Shown: piece by piece, positions 33,302-41,235 of the stretch
Numbering within the stretch: the first letter of the stretch is position 1
How the letters are laid out: each line of letters starts with the position of its first letter
NCBI GenBank assembly: GCA_016795425.1
Contig: JAEUHG010000164.1
Coordinates: 1-57,872 of the forward strand
From: Verrucomicrobiales bacterium
GTDB lineage: Bacteria > Verrucomicrobiota > Verrucomicrobiia > Limisphaerales > CAIMTB01
DNA: 57,872 nt
Reading direction: 5' to 3'
Notes under the pieces: model-generated
The model's input: the letters and a program-made list of their open reading frames with translations, nothing else
Told to the model about the DNA's origin: nothing
Database searches by the model: none
Position numbers and translations under genes: made by a program

Positions 33302-35734
33302 TTGCTCTGCCATCGGTCGCTGATCCTTCCTCTGCTCTGTCTCATGGCCCTTCCCCTACCCCTCCAAGCGGCTCCCGAATTCATCACCCGATTCCAGGCC
33401 GCCTTGCCTGTCTGGCCCGCAGGCCGTGAGCTTGAAAAGAATCTCATGGTGGGATTCCACGCCGCCTTCCTCGCGCCGCCGACCGGCCGAGCCACCCTGC
33501 GCGTCACCGGATCCACCCTCTACCGTTGCACCCTCAATGGACGCTTTCTGGCGCACGGTCCGGCGCGCGCCGGCCACGGCCACTTTCGCGTCGACGAAAT
33601 TGATCTCTCCGGTGGCTTGAACCCCGGCACCAACGTGGTCGCCATCGAAGTCGCCGGCTACAACGTCAATAGTTACTACCTGCTCAATCAACCGTCGTTT
33701 CTGCAGGCCGAGGTGGTCGATGGCTCCGTCGTTCTCGCCGCCACTGCCGCCGGCCCCGGCTTCGAAGCCCGCATCCTCGGCGAACGCCTACAGAAGACCC
33801 AACGCTACAGCTTCCAGCGCCCCTTCTCGGAAATCTGGCGTCTCGGTCCCGACGCCTTCCAATGGCGCACCGATCCCGCCGTGCCAGAATCCCAGCGCTG
33901 CGCGCTCGCCGTCCAGAGCCCGCGCCCATTGCTGCCCCGGCGCGTGCCTTACCCGGACTACACCGTACGCCAGCCCGCCGCCCGCGTAGCCCAGGGAACC
34001 CTGGAAGCCATCACCCCACCCAGTGCTCCCTGGAAGGACCGATCGCTCACCCAGATCGGGCCGCAGCTCGGCGGATTTCCCGAGTCCGAGCTCGTCTCCA
34101 TCCCCTCTGTCGAATTCCAATCCTGGCGCAATCGATCCCTCGTCCCGGAATCCACCACGTGGGTCACCGATCTCAGCATGCAGTTGGCCGCGCGCGCCTT
34201 CGTTACCGCTGATTTCGGCGTCAACCTGACCGGCTTTCTCGGCGTGGACATCGAGGCGCGTCGTCCATCCCGCATCTTTATCGCCTTCGACGAAATCCTC
34301 CGTGAAGGCGACGTCGATTGGAAACGCCTGGGCTGCGTCAACCTGATCGTGCTCGAACTGCAACCCGGTCGACACGTGTTCGAGTCGTTTGAACCCTACA
34401 CGCTGCGCTATGCCAAGGTGGTGGCACTCGAAGGTGACCTCACCCTTCGGCGACTCCACCTGCGTGAACTCACCCATCCCGACGTTCACCAGGCCCAGTT
34501 CGCGGCCCACGATCCGCGGCTCAATCGGCTCTTCGAAGCCGGCCGCGAAACCTACCGCCAGAATGCCACGGATATCTTCATGGACTGCCCTTCCCGTGAG
34601 CGCGCCGGCTGGCTCTGCGACTCCTTCTTTACCGCGCGAACGGCGGTGCGTCTCAGCGGAAACACCATCGTCGAACATAATTTCCTGGAGAACTTCCGGC
34701 ACCCGCCGGATTTCGATTTTCTGCCCAAAGGGATGCTCCCGATGTGCTACCCGGCGGACCACAACGACGGCATCTTCATTCCCAACTGGTCCCTTTGGTT
34801 GGTCATTCAACTCGAGGAATACCTTCAACGCAGTGGCGACCGGGTTCTGGTCGAGGCCTTGCGCCCCCGGGTCATGGCTCTGTTCGAGTTCTTCCGTCCA
34901 CTGCGCAACAGCGACGGACTCCTGGAAAAACTGCCGAGCTGGGTGTTTGTCGAATGGTCCAAAGCCAACGAGTGGGTTCAGGACGTCAATTTTCCGTCGA
35001 ACATGCTCTACGCAAAAGCCCTCGAAGCGGCGGGTTGGCTTTATGACCAACCCGACCTGATCGCGGATGCCGAGCGCCTCCGCGGAATCATCCGGCGCCT
35101 CGCCTTCGACGGCTCCTTCTTTGTCGACAACGCCGTTCGCCGCAATGGCTCGCTCCAGGTCACCACCAACAAATCCGAGGTGGGCCAGTACTTCGCCTTC
35201 TTCTTCGACGTTGCGACCAAGGACTCGCATCCCGCCCTATGGCGCACTTTGCGTGACGAATTCGGACCAAAACGACGGCAGACTCTCGCCCACCCGGAGG
35301 TGGCGCCGGCCAATGCCTTTGTCGGCAACGTCCTTCGGCTGGAAATCCTCTCCCGCTACGGTCACTGCCAACAGACGCTCGATGAATCCGTGGATTACCA
35401 ACTCTACATGGCCGATCGCACCGGGACGCTGTGGGAGCACGACGGCGATTACGCCAGCTGCAACCACGGGTTCGCCTCCCATGTCGTGCATGTCCTCTAT
35501 CGGGATGTGCTCGGACTCCACCAAATCGATCCCATCCGCCGACGGGTGCGCCTGCGGTTTACGGACATCAAACTCGACTGGTGCGAAGGCAGCCTGCCAG
35601 TAGACGGCGGCCGAGTTTCGATGCGTTGGTGGACCGAGAACGGCCAACATCGGTACCACGTCACAGCCCCGGCAGGGTACACCATCGACGTCGACCAACC
35701 CGTCATCGGCCCGGCATGGGAGCGGGTGTATTGA
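33302..35734 (+). CDS. Secreted alpha-L-rhamnosidase-like glycoside hydrolase (GH78-type fold)
   Basis: The start is uncertain. A TTG at 33302 gives a compact signal peptide (LILPLLCLMALPLPLQA), and an ATG at 33344 lies inside it. The mature protein begins with beta-sandwich domains (LYRCTLNGRFLAHGPAR, TNVVAIEVAGYNVNSYY) like the N-terminal domains of bacterial rhamnosidases. It continues with an (alpha/alpha)6 catalytic barrel. The block FMDCPSRERAGWLCD corresponds to the GH78 acidic motif, and GTLWEHDGD near 35430 holds the second candidate Glu. A C-terminal beta-domain follows. It would release rhamnose or a related sugar outside the cytoplasm. The gene is about 810 codons, within the family range. 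A second, more typical GH78 gene follows after the tandem repeat array. Confidence 0.82.
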   Translation: MLCHRSLILPLLCLMALPLPLQAAPEFITRFQAALPVWPAGRELEKNLMVGFHAAFLAPPTGRATLRVTGSTLYRCTLNGRFLAHGPARAGHGHFRVDEIDLSGGLNPGTNVVAIEVAGYNVNSYYLLNQPSFLQAEVVDGSVVLAATAAGPGFEARILGERLQKTQRYSFQRPFSEIWRLGPDAFQWRTDPAVPESQRCALAVQSPRPLLPRRVPYPDYTVRQPAARVAQGTLEAITPPSAPWKDRSLTQIGPQLGGFPESELVSIPSVEFQSWRNRSLVPESTTWVTDLSMQLAARAFVTADFGVNLTGFLGVDIEARRPSRIFIAFDEILREGDVDWKRLGCVNLIVLELQPGRHVFESFEPYTLRYAKVVALEGDLTLRRLHLRELTHPDVHQAQFAAHDPRLNRLFEAGRETYRQNATDIFMDCPSRERAGWLCDSFFTARTAVRLSGNTIVEHNFLENFRHPPDFDFLPKGMLPMCYPADHNDGIFIPNWSLWLVIQLEEYLQRSGDRVLVEALRPRVMALFEFFRPLRNSDGLLEKLPSWVFVEWSKANEWVQDVNFPSNMLYAKALEAAGWLYDQPDLIADAERLRGIIRRLAFDGSFFVDNAVRRNGSLQVTTNKSEVGQYFAFFFDVATKDSHPALWRTLRDEFGPKRRQTLAHPEVAPANAFVGNVLRLEILSRYGHCQQTLDESVDYQLYMADRTGTLWEHDGDYASCNHGFASHVVHVLYRDVLGLHQIDPIRRRVRLRFTDIKLDWCEGSLPVDGGRVSMRWWTENGQHRYHVTAPAGYTIDVDQPVIGPAWERVY

Positions 35735-36160
35735 CCGGACCGCGACGTGTCCCCACGGCGCAGCACTGTGCTTTCCTGACCGACCTCGCTCGTCTCAGAT
35801 CACGCCTTGACCCTGGTCGCGTTGCTGCGGGCTGGGACAGCCCGCGCTCCGTCGCCCCCATCCCCGGACCGCGACGTGTCCCCACGGCGCAGCACTGTGC
35901 CTTCCTGACCGACCTCACTCGTCTCAGGTCACGCCTTGACCCAGGTCGCGTTGCTGCGGGCTGGGACAGCCCGCGCTCCGTCGCCCCCATCCCCGGACCG
36001 CGACGTGTCCCCACGGCACAGCACTGTGCCTTCCTGACCGACCTCGCTCGTCTCAGATCACGCCTTGACCCAGGTCGCGTTGCTGCGGGCTGGGACAGCC
36101 CGCGCTCCGTCGCCCCCATCCCCGGACCGCGAGTGTCCCACGGCGCAGCGCCCTTTCCCC
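35735..36160. repeat. Tandem array of a 129-bp repeat (three full units and a partial fourth; family A)
   Basis: Units begin at 35735, 35864, 35993 and 36122 with CCGGACCGCGACGTGTCC, giving an exact 129-bp period. The fourth is cut after about 40 bp and has lost a base pair of the core. The full units differ at only a few positions. Each contains a 19-bp hairpin (35827-35845, 35956-35974, 36085-36103) with 7-bp arms and a GGGAC loop. Because 129 is divisible by three, long spurious reading frames run through on both strands. The array fills the gap between the two rhamnosidase-like genes, and diverged copies lie at 27483-27640. It has no spacers, so it is not a CRISPR. Confidence 0.92.
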
Positions 36161-36271
36161 TTCCCATCTATTCCCCCCTCAATCCTTGCCCGCTTCGCCC
36201 TTCCTGCCCTTAGTCTTTCACGAAACTCACCTTGCCTGCCCGTCGAGCGCGAGGGAGACCGAGGATGCCCC

Positions 36272-38998
36272 ATGCCGATGGACCGTTCGTACCCTCCCCC
36301 TCCGGCCTCAACGCTCCGAAGTCTCGTGGCTTTGCTGGTCCTCGCCTGCACTCCCGTTTCCTTGCCGGCCGCGCTGACGGTCGACCGTCTGCGCACGGAG
36401 TACCTCGAGAATCCCATTGGCATGGATGTCCAGCAGCCACGGCTCAGTTGGACCCTGAATTCCGTGGCACGCCGGCAGCGTCAGACGGCCTACCAAATCC
36501 TGGTGGCCACCCGTGAGGACCGCTTGCGATCCGGCAAGGCCGATCTTTGGGACTCCGGTCGCGTGGAAAGTGACGAATCCCTTCACATCAGGTATGCCGG
36601 ACGCCCACTGATCTCCCGCCAAGCCTGCTGGTGGAAAGTGCGGGTGTGGGACCAGGACGGTCAGGAATCCCCCTGGAGTGCCGCGGCGTATTGGGAAATG
36701 GGCTTGTTGCAGCCCGGCGACTGGACAGCCCATTGGATCGGTCGCGACGAATCCCTCGATCACCGCCCCGCCCCGCTGTTGAGACGCACCTTCAACGTTC
36801 GCGCCCCGGTCCAACGCGCCCGTATCTATATCTCAGGCTTGGGCTACTACGACTTGTCAATCAACGGACGTCCCGTGGGCGATCGCATTCTGGATCCGGG
36901 ATACACCCGATATGACCGGCGAGTTCTTTACGCCGCGCACGACGTGACCCGTTGGCTGCGTTCCGGAAAAAACGCAATCGGTGTCATCCTCGGTACGGGA
37001 TGGTTCAACTGTCACACGCGCGCCGTTTGGAATTTCCACCAGGCCCCTTGGCGCATGTCTCCCAGGCTTCTGCTCCAACTGCATCTCGATTACGCCGACG
37101 GCAGGACCGAAGTCCTGGTATCGGATGAATCCTGGAAGGTCGGTTCGAGCCCGATTGTCTTCGACAGCATCTATGGGGGCGAAAGCTACGACGCCCGCCT
37201 TGAACTTCCCGGCTGGAACACTCCGTCCTTCAAAGATTCGAACTGGGATAGCGCGCGAAATCTTGCCGCTCCGGCCGGCCGCCTTTCAGCCCAACGGATG
37301 CCACCCATCCGACTCCAGGAACCGATCGAACCTGTCGGCATTTCAGAGCCCAGCCCCGGAGTCTTCATCGTCGATTTCGGAAAGAACATCGCCGGTGTCG
37401 CCGAGATCGAGACGTCGGGCCCGCCCGGGCTCAGGGTCCAGTGGCGTTATGGTGAGCGTCTGACTGCGGACGGCCGATTGGACACGCGCGACCTTGATCA
37501 GCACATCAAGAGTCAGGGCGCGGACCAGGTTTTCCAAACCGATTCCTACACCCTGCGCGGCACCGGCACCGAACGGTGGCATGCGCGCTTCACCTATCAT
37601 GGATTCCAATACCTCGAGGTCACCGGTCTCCGCCCGTCCCGCGACACCTTTCGCGCGCTGCCGGTCCACTCCGATATTCCCAGGACCGGCACCTTCGTTT
37701 GTTCGGATGAGCGATTGAACAAAGTCCAGGCCGCTGCCCTGCGATCGTTCCTCAACAATTTCCAAGGGCTGCCGACCGACTGTCCCCACCGCGAGAAGAA
37801 CGGCTGGACTGGCGATGCACATCTCGCTGCCGAACAAGCCAACTTCAATTTCCTGCCCGTCACCGTTCACGCAAAGTGGATCCAGGACCTGACCGACGAA
37901 CAACGGCCCACAGGGGAATTGCCCGGCATCGTGCCAACGTCGGGTTGGGGCTACGACTGGGGCAACGGTCCGGCCTGGGACAGTGCGTTGCTCCTTATCC
38001 CTCGCGAGGCCTATACCTATTTCGGCGACACCGACATGTTCGAACGCCACTACGAGGCCATGCGCCACTATGTCGATTATCTGACCTCGAAAGCGGAGCA
38101 AGGCATCGTCTCGATCGGACTCAATGACTGGGCTCCGTGGAAAACACAGACCCCTGCGGCAATCACCTCAACCGCCTATTATTACGTCGATGCCAGGATT
38201 GTGGCGCAGGCGGCGCGCTGGCTGGGTCACGCGGCCGACGCGGCTCGCTATGATGCGCTAGCCGATGGCATTCGCCGCGCCTTCAATGAACGGTTCTTCC
38301 AGACCGACACTGCCACCTACGGAAATGGCAGCCAAACCGCGCTCAGCTGTGCGTTGTACCAGGACCTCGTCGAGCCTCAATACCAGGCAAAGGTCGTGGA
38401 ACGACTGGTGGAGTCCATCGACCGCAATGCCGGACACCTCGACACCGGAATCCTCGGAACCAAGTACCTGTTGAACGCCCTGCTTGATCATCAGCGCGGC
38501 GATGTCGCGTATCAGATCGTCACCCAGACCAACCAGCCGGGGTGGTTGTGGTGGATAGGACAGGGGGCCACTACGCTTTGGGAACAATGGAATGGCAGCG
38601 AATCCCGCAACCACATCATGTTTGGCGACGTGAGCGCGTGGTTCTACAAGGCGATCGCCGGCATCGTCCCTGATCCCCTCGCCCCGGGCTTCCGACATTT
38701 CACCATCCGCCCAAACCCATTTGGAGACCTCACCTGGGCCCGAGGCGAATACGATTCGATACGCGGCCGCATCATCAGCGATTGGCGTCTCACCGATGGC
38801 ATTTTCCGACTGCGACTCACGGTCCCCGCCAATACCTCGGCCACGGTCCACTTGCCGGCACGCCCAGGAGCCCGGGTTCGAGAAGGCCGCCAGGAAGTCA
38901 GCAGTTCGCCGGACCTTCGATTTGTACGACAAGAAGATGACCGCGTGATCCTCGAAGTCGGGTCGGGCACGTATGAATTCACATCCGAATGGAGATAA
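36272..38998 (+). CDS. Secreted alpha-L-rhamnosidase (GH78)
   Basis: The ATG at 36272 has GAGG seven bases upstream; the N-terminus continues into a signal peptide (LVALLVLACTPVSLPA). Domains in order are an Ig/FN3-like N-terminal domain (LRTEYLENPIGMDVQQPRLSW), a galactose-binding-like domain typical of rhamnosidases (ARIYISGLGYYDLSINGR, RILDPGYTRYDRRVLY), a concanavalin-like linker domain, and the six-hairpin catalytic barrel. The barrel has the hallmark TDCPHREKNGWTGDA and the later TTLWEQWNG motif, which together supply the expected acidic catalytic residues. A C-terminal beta-sandwich (GARVREGRQEV) closes the 908-residue chain. It hydrolyses terminal alpha-L-rhamnose from polysaccharides or glycosides. 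The DUF1080 gene follows 13 bp later and is probably co-transcribed. Confidence 0.95.
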   Translation: MPMDRSYPPPPASTLRSLVALLVLACTPVSLPAALTVDRLRTEYLENPIGMDVQQPRLSWTLNSVARRQRQTAYQILVATREDRLRSGKADLWDSGRVESDESLHIRYAGRPLISRQACWWKVRVWDQDGQESPWSAAAYWEMGLLQPGDWTAHWIGRDESLDHRPAPLLRRTFNVRAPVQRARIYISGLGYYDLSINGRPVGDRILDPGYTRYDRRVLYAAHDVTRWLRSGKNAIGVILGTGWFNCHTRAVWNFHQAPWRMSPRLLLQLHLDYADGRTEVLVSDESWKVGSSPIVFDSIYGGESYDARLELPGWNTPSFKDSNWDSARNLAAPAGRLSAQRMPPIRLQEPIEPVGISEPSPGVFIVDFGKNIAGVAEIETSGPPGLRVQWRYGERLTADGRLDTRDLDQHIKSQGADQVFQTDSYTLRGTGTERWHARFTYHGFQYLEVTGLRPSRDTFRALPVHSDIPRTGTFVCSDERLNKVQAAALRSFLNNFQGLPTDCPHREKNGWTGDAHLAAEQANFNFLPVTVHAKWIQDLTDEQRPTGELPGIVPTSGWGYDWGNGPAWDSALLLIPREAYTYFGDTDMFERHYEAMRHYVDYLTSKAEQGIVSIGLNDWAPWKTQTPAAITSTAYYYVDARIVAQAARWLGHAADAARYDALADGIRRAFNERFFQTDTATYGNGSQTALSCALYQDLVEPQYQAKVVERLVESIDRNAGHLDTGILGTKYLLNALLDHQRGDVAYQIVTQTNQPGWLWWIGQGATTLWEQWNGSESRNHIMFGDVSAWFYKAIAGIVPDPLAPGFRHFTIRPNPFGDLTWARGEYDSIRGRIISDWRLTDGIFRLRLTVPANTSATVHLPARPGARVREGRQEVSSSPDLRFVRQEDDRVILEVGSGTYEFTSEWR

Positions 38999-39011
38999 CT
39001 AAACTGCACCC

Positions 39012-39815
39012 ATGCCGAACCTACCAGCCCTTCGCTACGTCCTCCTTGCCGCCTTCGCGCTGACCTGTATCGGGCCTGCGGTCGCCGCCGAAGCCAACCG
39101 AACCGCGGGCTCATGGATCCCGTTGTTCAATGGCAGGAACCTCGACGGATGGATACCCAAGATCCGGGGGCATCCTGCCGGAACGAATTTCGGCAACACC
39201 TTCCGCGTGGAGGATGGCATCCTGAAGGTGCGCTACGATCAATACGGTGGAAAATTTCAGGAACGGTTCGGACACCTCTTCTACAAGGAGAAATTCTCTC
39301 ACTATCGCATCCGCGCTGTCTACCGCTTCACCGGCGAACAACTCCCCGACGGCCCAGGATGGGCGGTGCGCAACAGCGGGCTGATGCTCCATGGGCAAAG
39401 CCCGGAGTCGATGACCTTGGATCAGGATTTCCCCGTTTCCATCGAAGTCCAACTGCTGGGCGGCACCGGCACTGGCAAGCGCAGCACCGCGAATCTCTGC
39501 ACCCCTGGCACGCACGTGGTCATGGCCGGCAAACTGATCACCCAACATTGCACCGAATCAACGTCGAAGACTTACCACGGCGACCAATGGGTCACCGTCG
39601 AGGTGGAGGTTCGCGGCGGCAGGATCATCAATCATTACGTCGAAGGTGACCTGGTCCTGAGCTACACGGATCCCCAACTCGATCCCGGCGACGCCAACGC
39701 CAAACGACTTCTGCCAACCCACCCCAAGATAATCACCGAGGGGACGATCAGCCTTCAGTCCGAGAGTCATCCCGTGGAATTCCAAAAGGTCGAATTACTT
39801 CGGCTGGAGCCGTGA
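39012..39815 (+). CDS. Secreted DUF1080 family protein (3-keto-disaccharide hydrolase-like)
   Basis: The signal peptide (YVLLAAFALTCIGPAVAA) is followed directly by the DUF1080 opening WIPLFNGRNLDGWIPK. The rest of the jelly-roll has the expected strands FRVEDGILKVRYD, YRIRAVYRFTGEQ, NSGLMLHGQ, DFPVSIEVQLLGG and VTVEVEVRGGRIINHYVEGD, ending in GTISLQSESHPVEFQKVELLRL. Some family members hydrolyse 3-keto-glycosides made by sugar dehydrogenases; others may only bind carbohydrate. At 267 residues it is a single-domain member. It is encoded 13 bp after the GH78 rhamnosidase, which suggests action on the same glycans. Confidence 0.92.
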   Translation: MPNLPALRYVLLAAFALTCIGPAVAAEANRTAGSWIPLFNGRNLDGWIPKIRGHPAGTNFGNTFRVEDGILKVRYDQYGGKFQERFGHLFYKEKFSHYRIRAVYRFTGEQLPDGPGWAVRNSGLMLHGQSPESMTLDQDFPVSIEVQLLGGTGTGKRSTANLCTPGTHVVMAGKLITQHCTESTSKTYHGDQWVTVEVEVRGGRIINHYVEGDLVLSYTDPQLDPGDANAKRLLPTHPKIITEGTISLQSESHPVEFQKVELLRLEP

Positions 39816-39896
39816 AAGAAGGGGAAGAGGTGAGAGGGAAGTGGTAAGGGTGGGCGGCCCTTCCCCCTTCCCCACCCAAGCCCTTCCCTGTTCTTC

Positions 39897-40904
39897 CTAT
39901 CGATCCTGCCCATGTTTTTCCATCAGTGCGCCTGCGGCCTGTCGCACGCCTCGCACCAGACCCTCCGGTGCCAACGCCACCGCATGCCCCCCCCAACCCA
40001 GCACCCAACGTTGGACTTCCACCAAGCTTCCCAACTTGAGCTGCAATTCCAATCCCCCCTCCTCCAGTTCCACTAATCTCTGCGACGGATGCCAGCGCTT
40101 CTCCCGGATATAGTCCGCCACCACGGTATCGAATCGAATCACCACCTCGAAATCCCCCTCCTTCGAGAAGATCCCAAAACTGTCCCGCAGCTGCTTCTCC
40201 AACTCGAACTTGGCCGGGCGCCGAAAGGTCTTGCCCGTGGCCTCCACCGACTGCACACGCGTCGGGGAAAAGGTCCGAATCGCCCCGCGCAGGTGGTCGA
40301 AGGCGAACAAGTACCAGTCGCCGTTCACGTTCGCCAGGTGGTAGGGATCGATGGTCCGGGATTCCACGGTCTTGGTACCCGGTTTGCGATAGGTAATGCC
40401 CAACTGCTCGCGACGCTGGATGGCGTTGGCGAGGGTCTCCATGACCGGCGCGTTGACGATCGGCTCGGCGCTGGTGCGAAAACTGATGGCGTGATCCCAC
40501 TCCGTCAGATTGAGAGACACCGTGTCGGGAAGCGCCTTCTCCAACTTTCGCAAAGCCGTCACCAGCCGTTCCTCGAACGGGGTTCCGCGGTACTGCTGCA
40601 ATGCCTTCTCCGCCACCATGAGCGCGAACAACTCGCCCTCGCTGATCTGCAGGGAGGGAAAGGCGTCCACCCGTTCCGTGTAATGATAGCCCTTCCGCAG
40701 AGGATCGAACTCAATCGGGAGCCCCATCCGGTCCCGCATAAAGATGAGATCGCGATGGACCGTCTTGCCCGCCACCTCCAATTCCGCAGCCAACGCCGGC
40801 GCCGTCGGGTATCGCCCCGACTTCAGCACCGCGTGGATCCGCATCATCCGTTCCAGGGGAGGACGGGACACCAGCGTCGGACGGGGTAGCGGCGCGTTCT
40901 TCAT
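39897..40904 (-). CDS. WYL-domain transcriptional regulator
   Basis: The N-terminus holds a winged-helix DNA-binding domain of the DeoR/HTH_11 type (MMRIHAVLKSGRYPTAPALAAELEVAGKTVHRDLIFMRD). The middle carries the WYL ligand-sensing domain with its eponymous motif in the NVNGDWYLFAFDHLRG region, the preceding GITYRKPG strand and the following RTFSPTRVQSVEATG strand. A WCX-like C-terminal domain ends the chain. The ATG at 40904 is preferred over a start 20 residues upstream, because the extra residues look non-coding. WYL regulators respond to nucleotides or DNA-damage signals in several systems. Here it is convergent with the DUF1080 gene and divergent from a lamin-tail protein gene, so its target is not obvious. 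Confidence 0.92.
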   Translation of the reverse strand: MKNAPLPRPTLVSRPPLERMMRIHAVLKSGRYPTAPALAAELEVAGKTVHRDLIFMRDRMGLPIEFDPLRKGYHYTERVDAFPSLQISEGELFALMVAEKALQQYRGTPFEERLVTALRKLEKALPDTVSLNLTEWDHAISFRTSAEPIVNAPVMETLANAIQRREQLGITYRKPGTKTVESRTIDPYHLANVNGDWYLFAFDHLRGAIRTFSPTRVQSVEATGKTFRRPAKFELEKQLRDSFGIFSKEGDFEVVIRFDTVVADYIREKRWHPSQRLVELEEGGLELQLKLGSLVEVQRWVLGWGGHAVALAPEGLVRGVRQAAGALMEKHGQDR

Positions 40905-40989
40905 GGCGGGCCGGGAGCATGGGGCGGCCACACCAACGGATTGAAGCGCGAAGAATGCAGACATTTGTCACACGCCGGTCACGCCTCAG

Positions 40990-41190
40990 TATTTGCACCG
41001 GACGCTGGCCCCCGGCATGCTGCCGCCTGGGCGCAGCCCGAAGATGTCGGACCACGACGCCTGCTGGACCGGCAGAATAGCTGCCTGGACCCAAGACAAC
41101 CAGCGCTTGCACCGCCCCACGCGTCGGTTGGCGCGAAGTGTCTTGGAGTGCGGCAGCCCTCTGCCGCTTTGCCGGCAGCGTCGGTGTCCT
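40990..41190. repeat. Dispersed intergenic repeat with hairpin (family B)
   Basis: This stretch lies in the 331-bp gap between the WYL gene and the lamin-tail gene. It contains an 18-bp hairpin at 41150-41167 (7-bp arms, CCCT loop), preceded by GCGCGAAGTGTCTTGGAGT and followed by a short T run. The same order (GCGAAGCGTCTTGG, then an arm-CCCC-arm hairpin, then CTTT) recurs twice at 43118-43298. The arms differ between copies, but pairing is kept, so the hairpin is probably the conserved element. Nothing else in the gap looks coding. Confidence 0.7.
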
Positions 41191-41235
41191 GACGAAACCT
41201 CGGAGATGCGCCTCTCCTGGTCCAAGTCGGATTCC

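Noticed and set aside
35735..36160. Possible CRISPR array
   Set aside because: The units are contiguous 129-bp copies with no variable spacers, and no cas genes are nearby.
35431..36213. Apparent repeat proteins encoded in both directions over the 129-bp array
   Set aside because: The frames stay open only because the DNA unit is a multiple of three. They have no ribosome site or signal, and the + frame begins inside the rhamnosidase-like gene.
39817..39896. Intrinsic terminator between the DUF1080 and WYL genes
   Set aside because: The purine/pyrimidine-rich stretch can form only weak, alternative stems and has no T tract.
40993..41235. N-terminal extension of the lamin-tail protein
   Set aside because: The extra 81 codons are made of the family B repeat and precede a complete signal peptide, so they are treated as non-coding.
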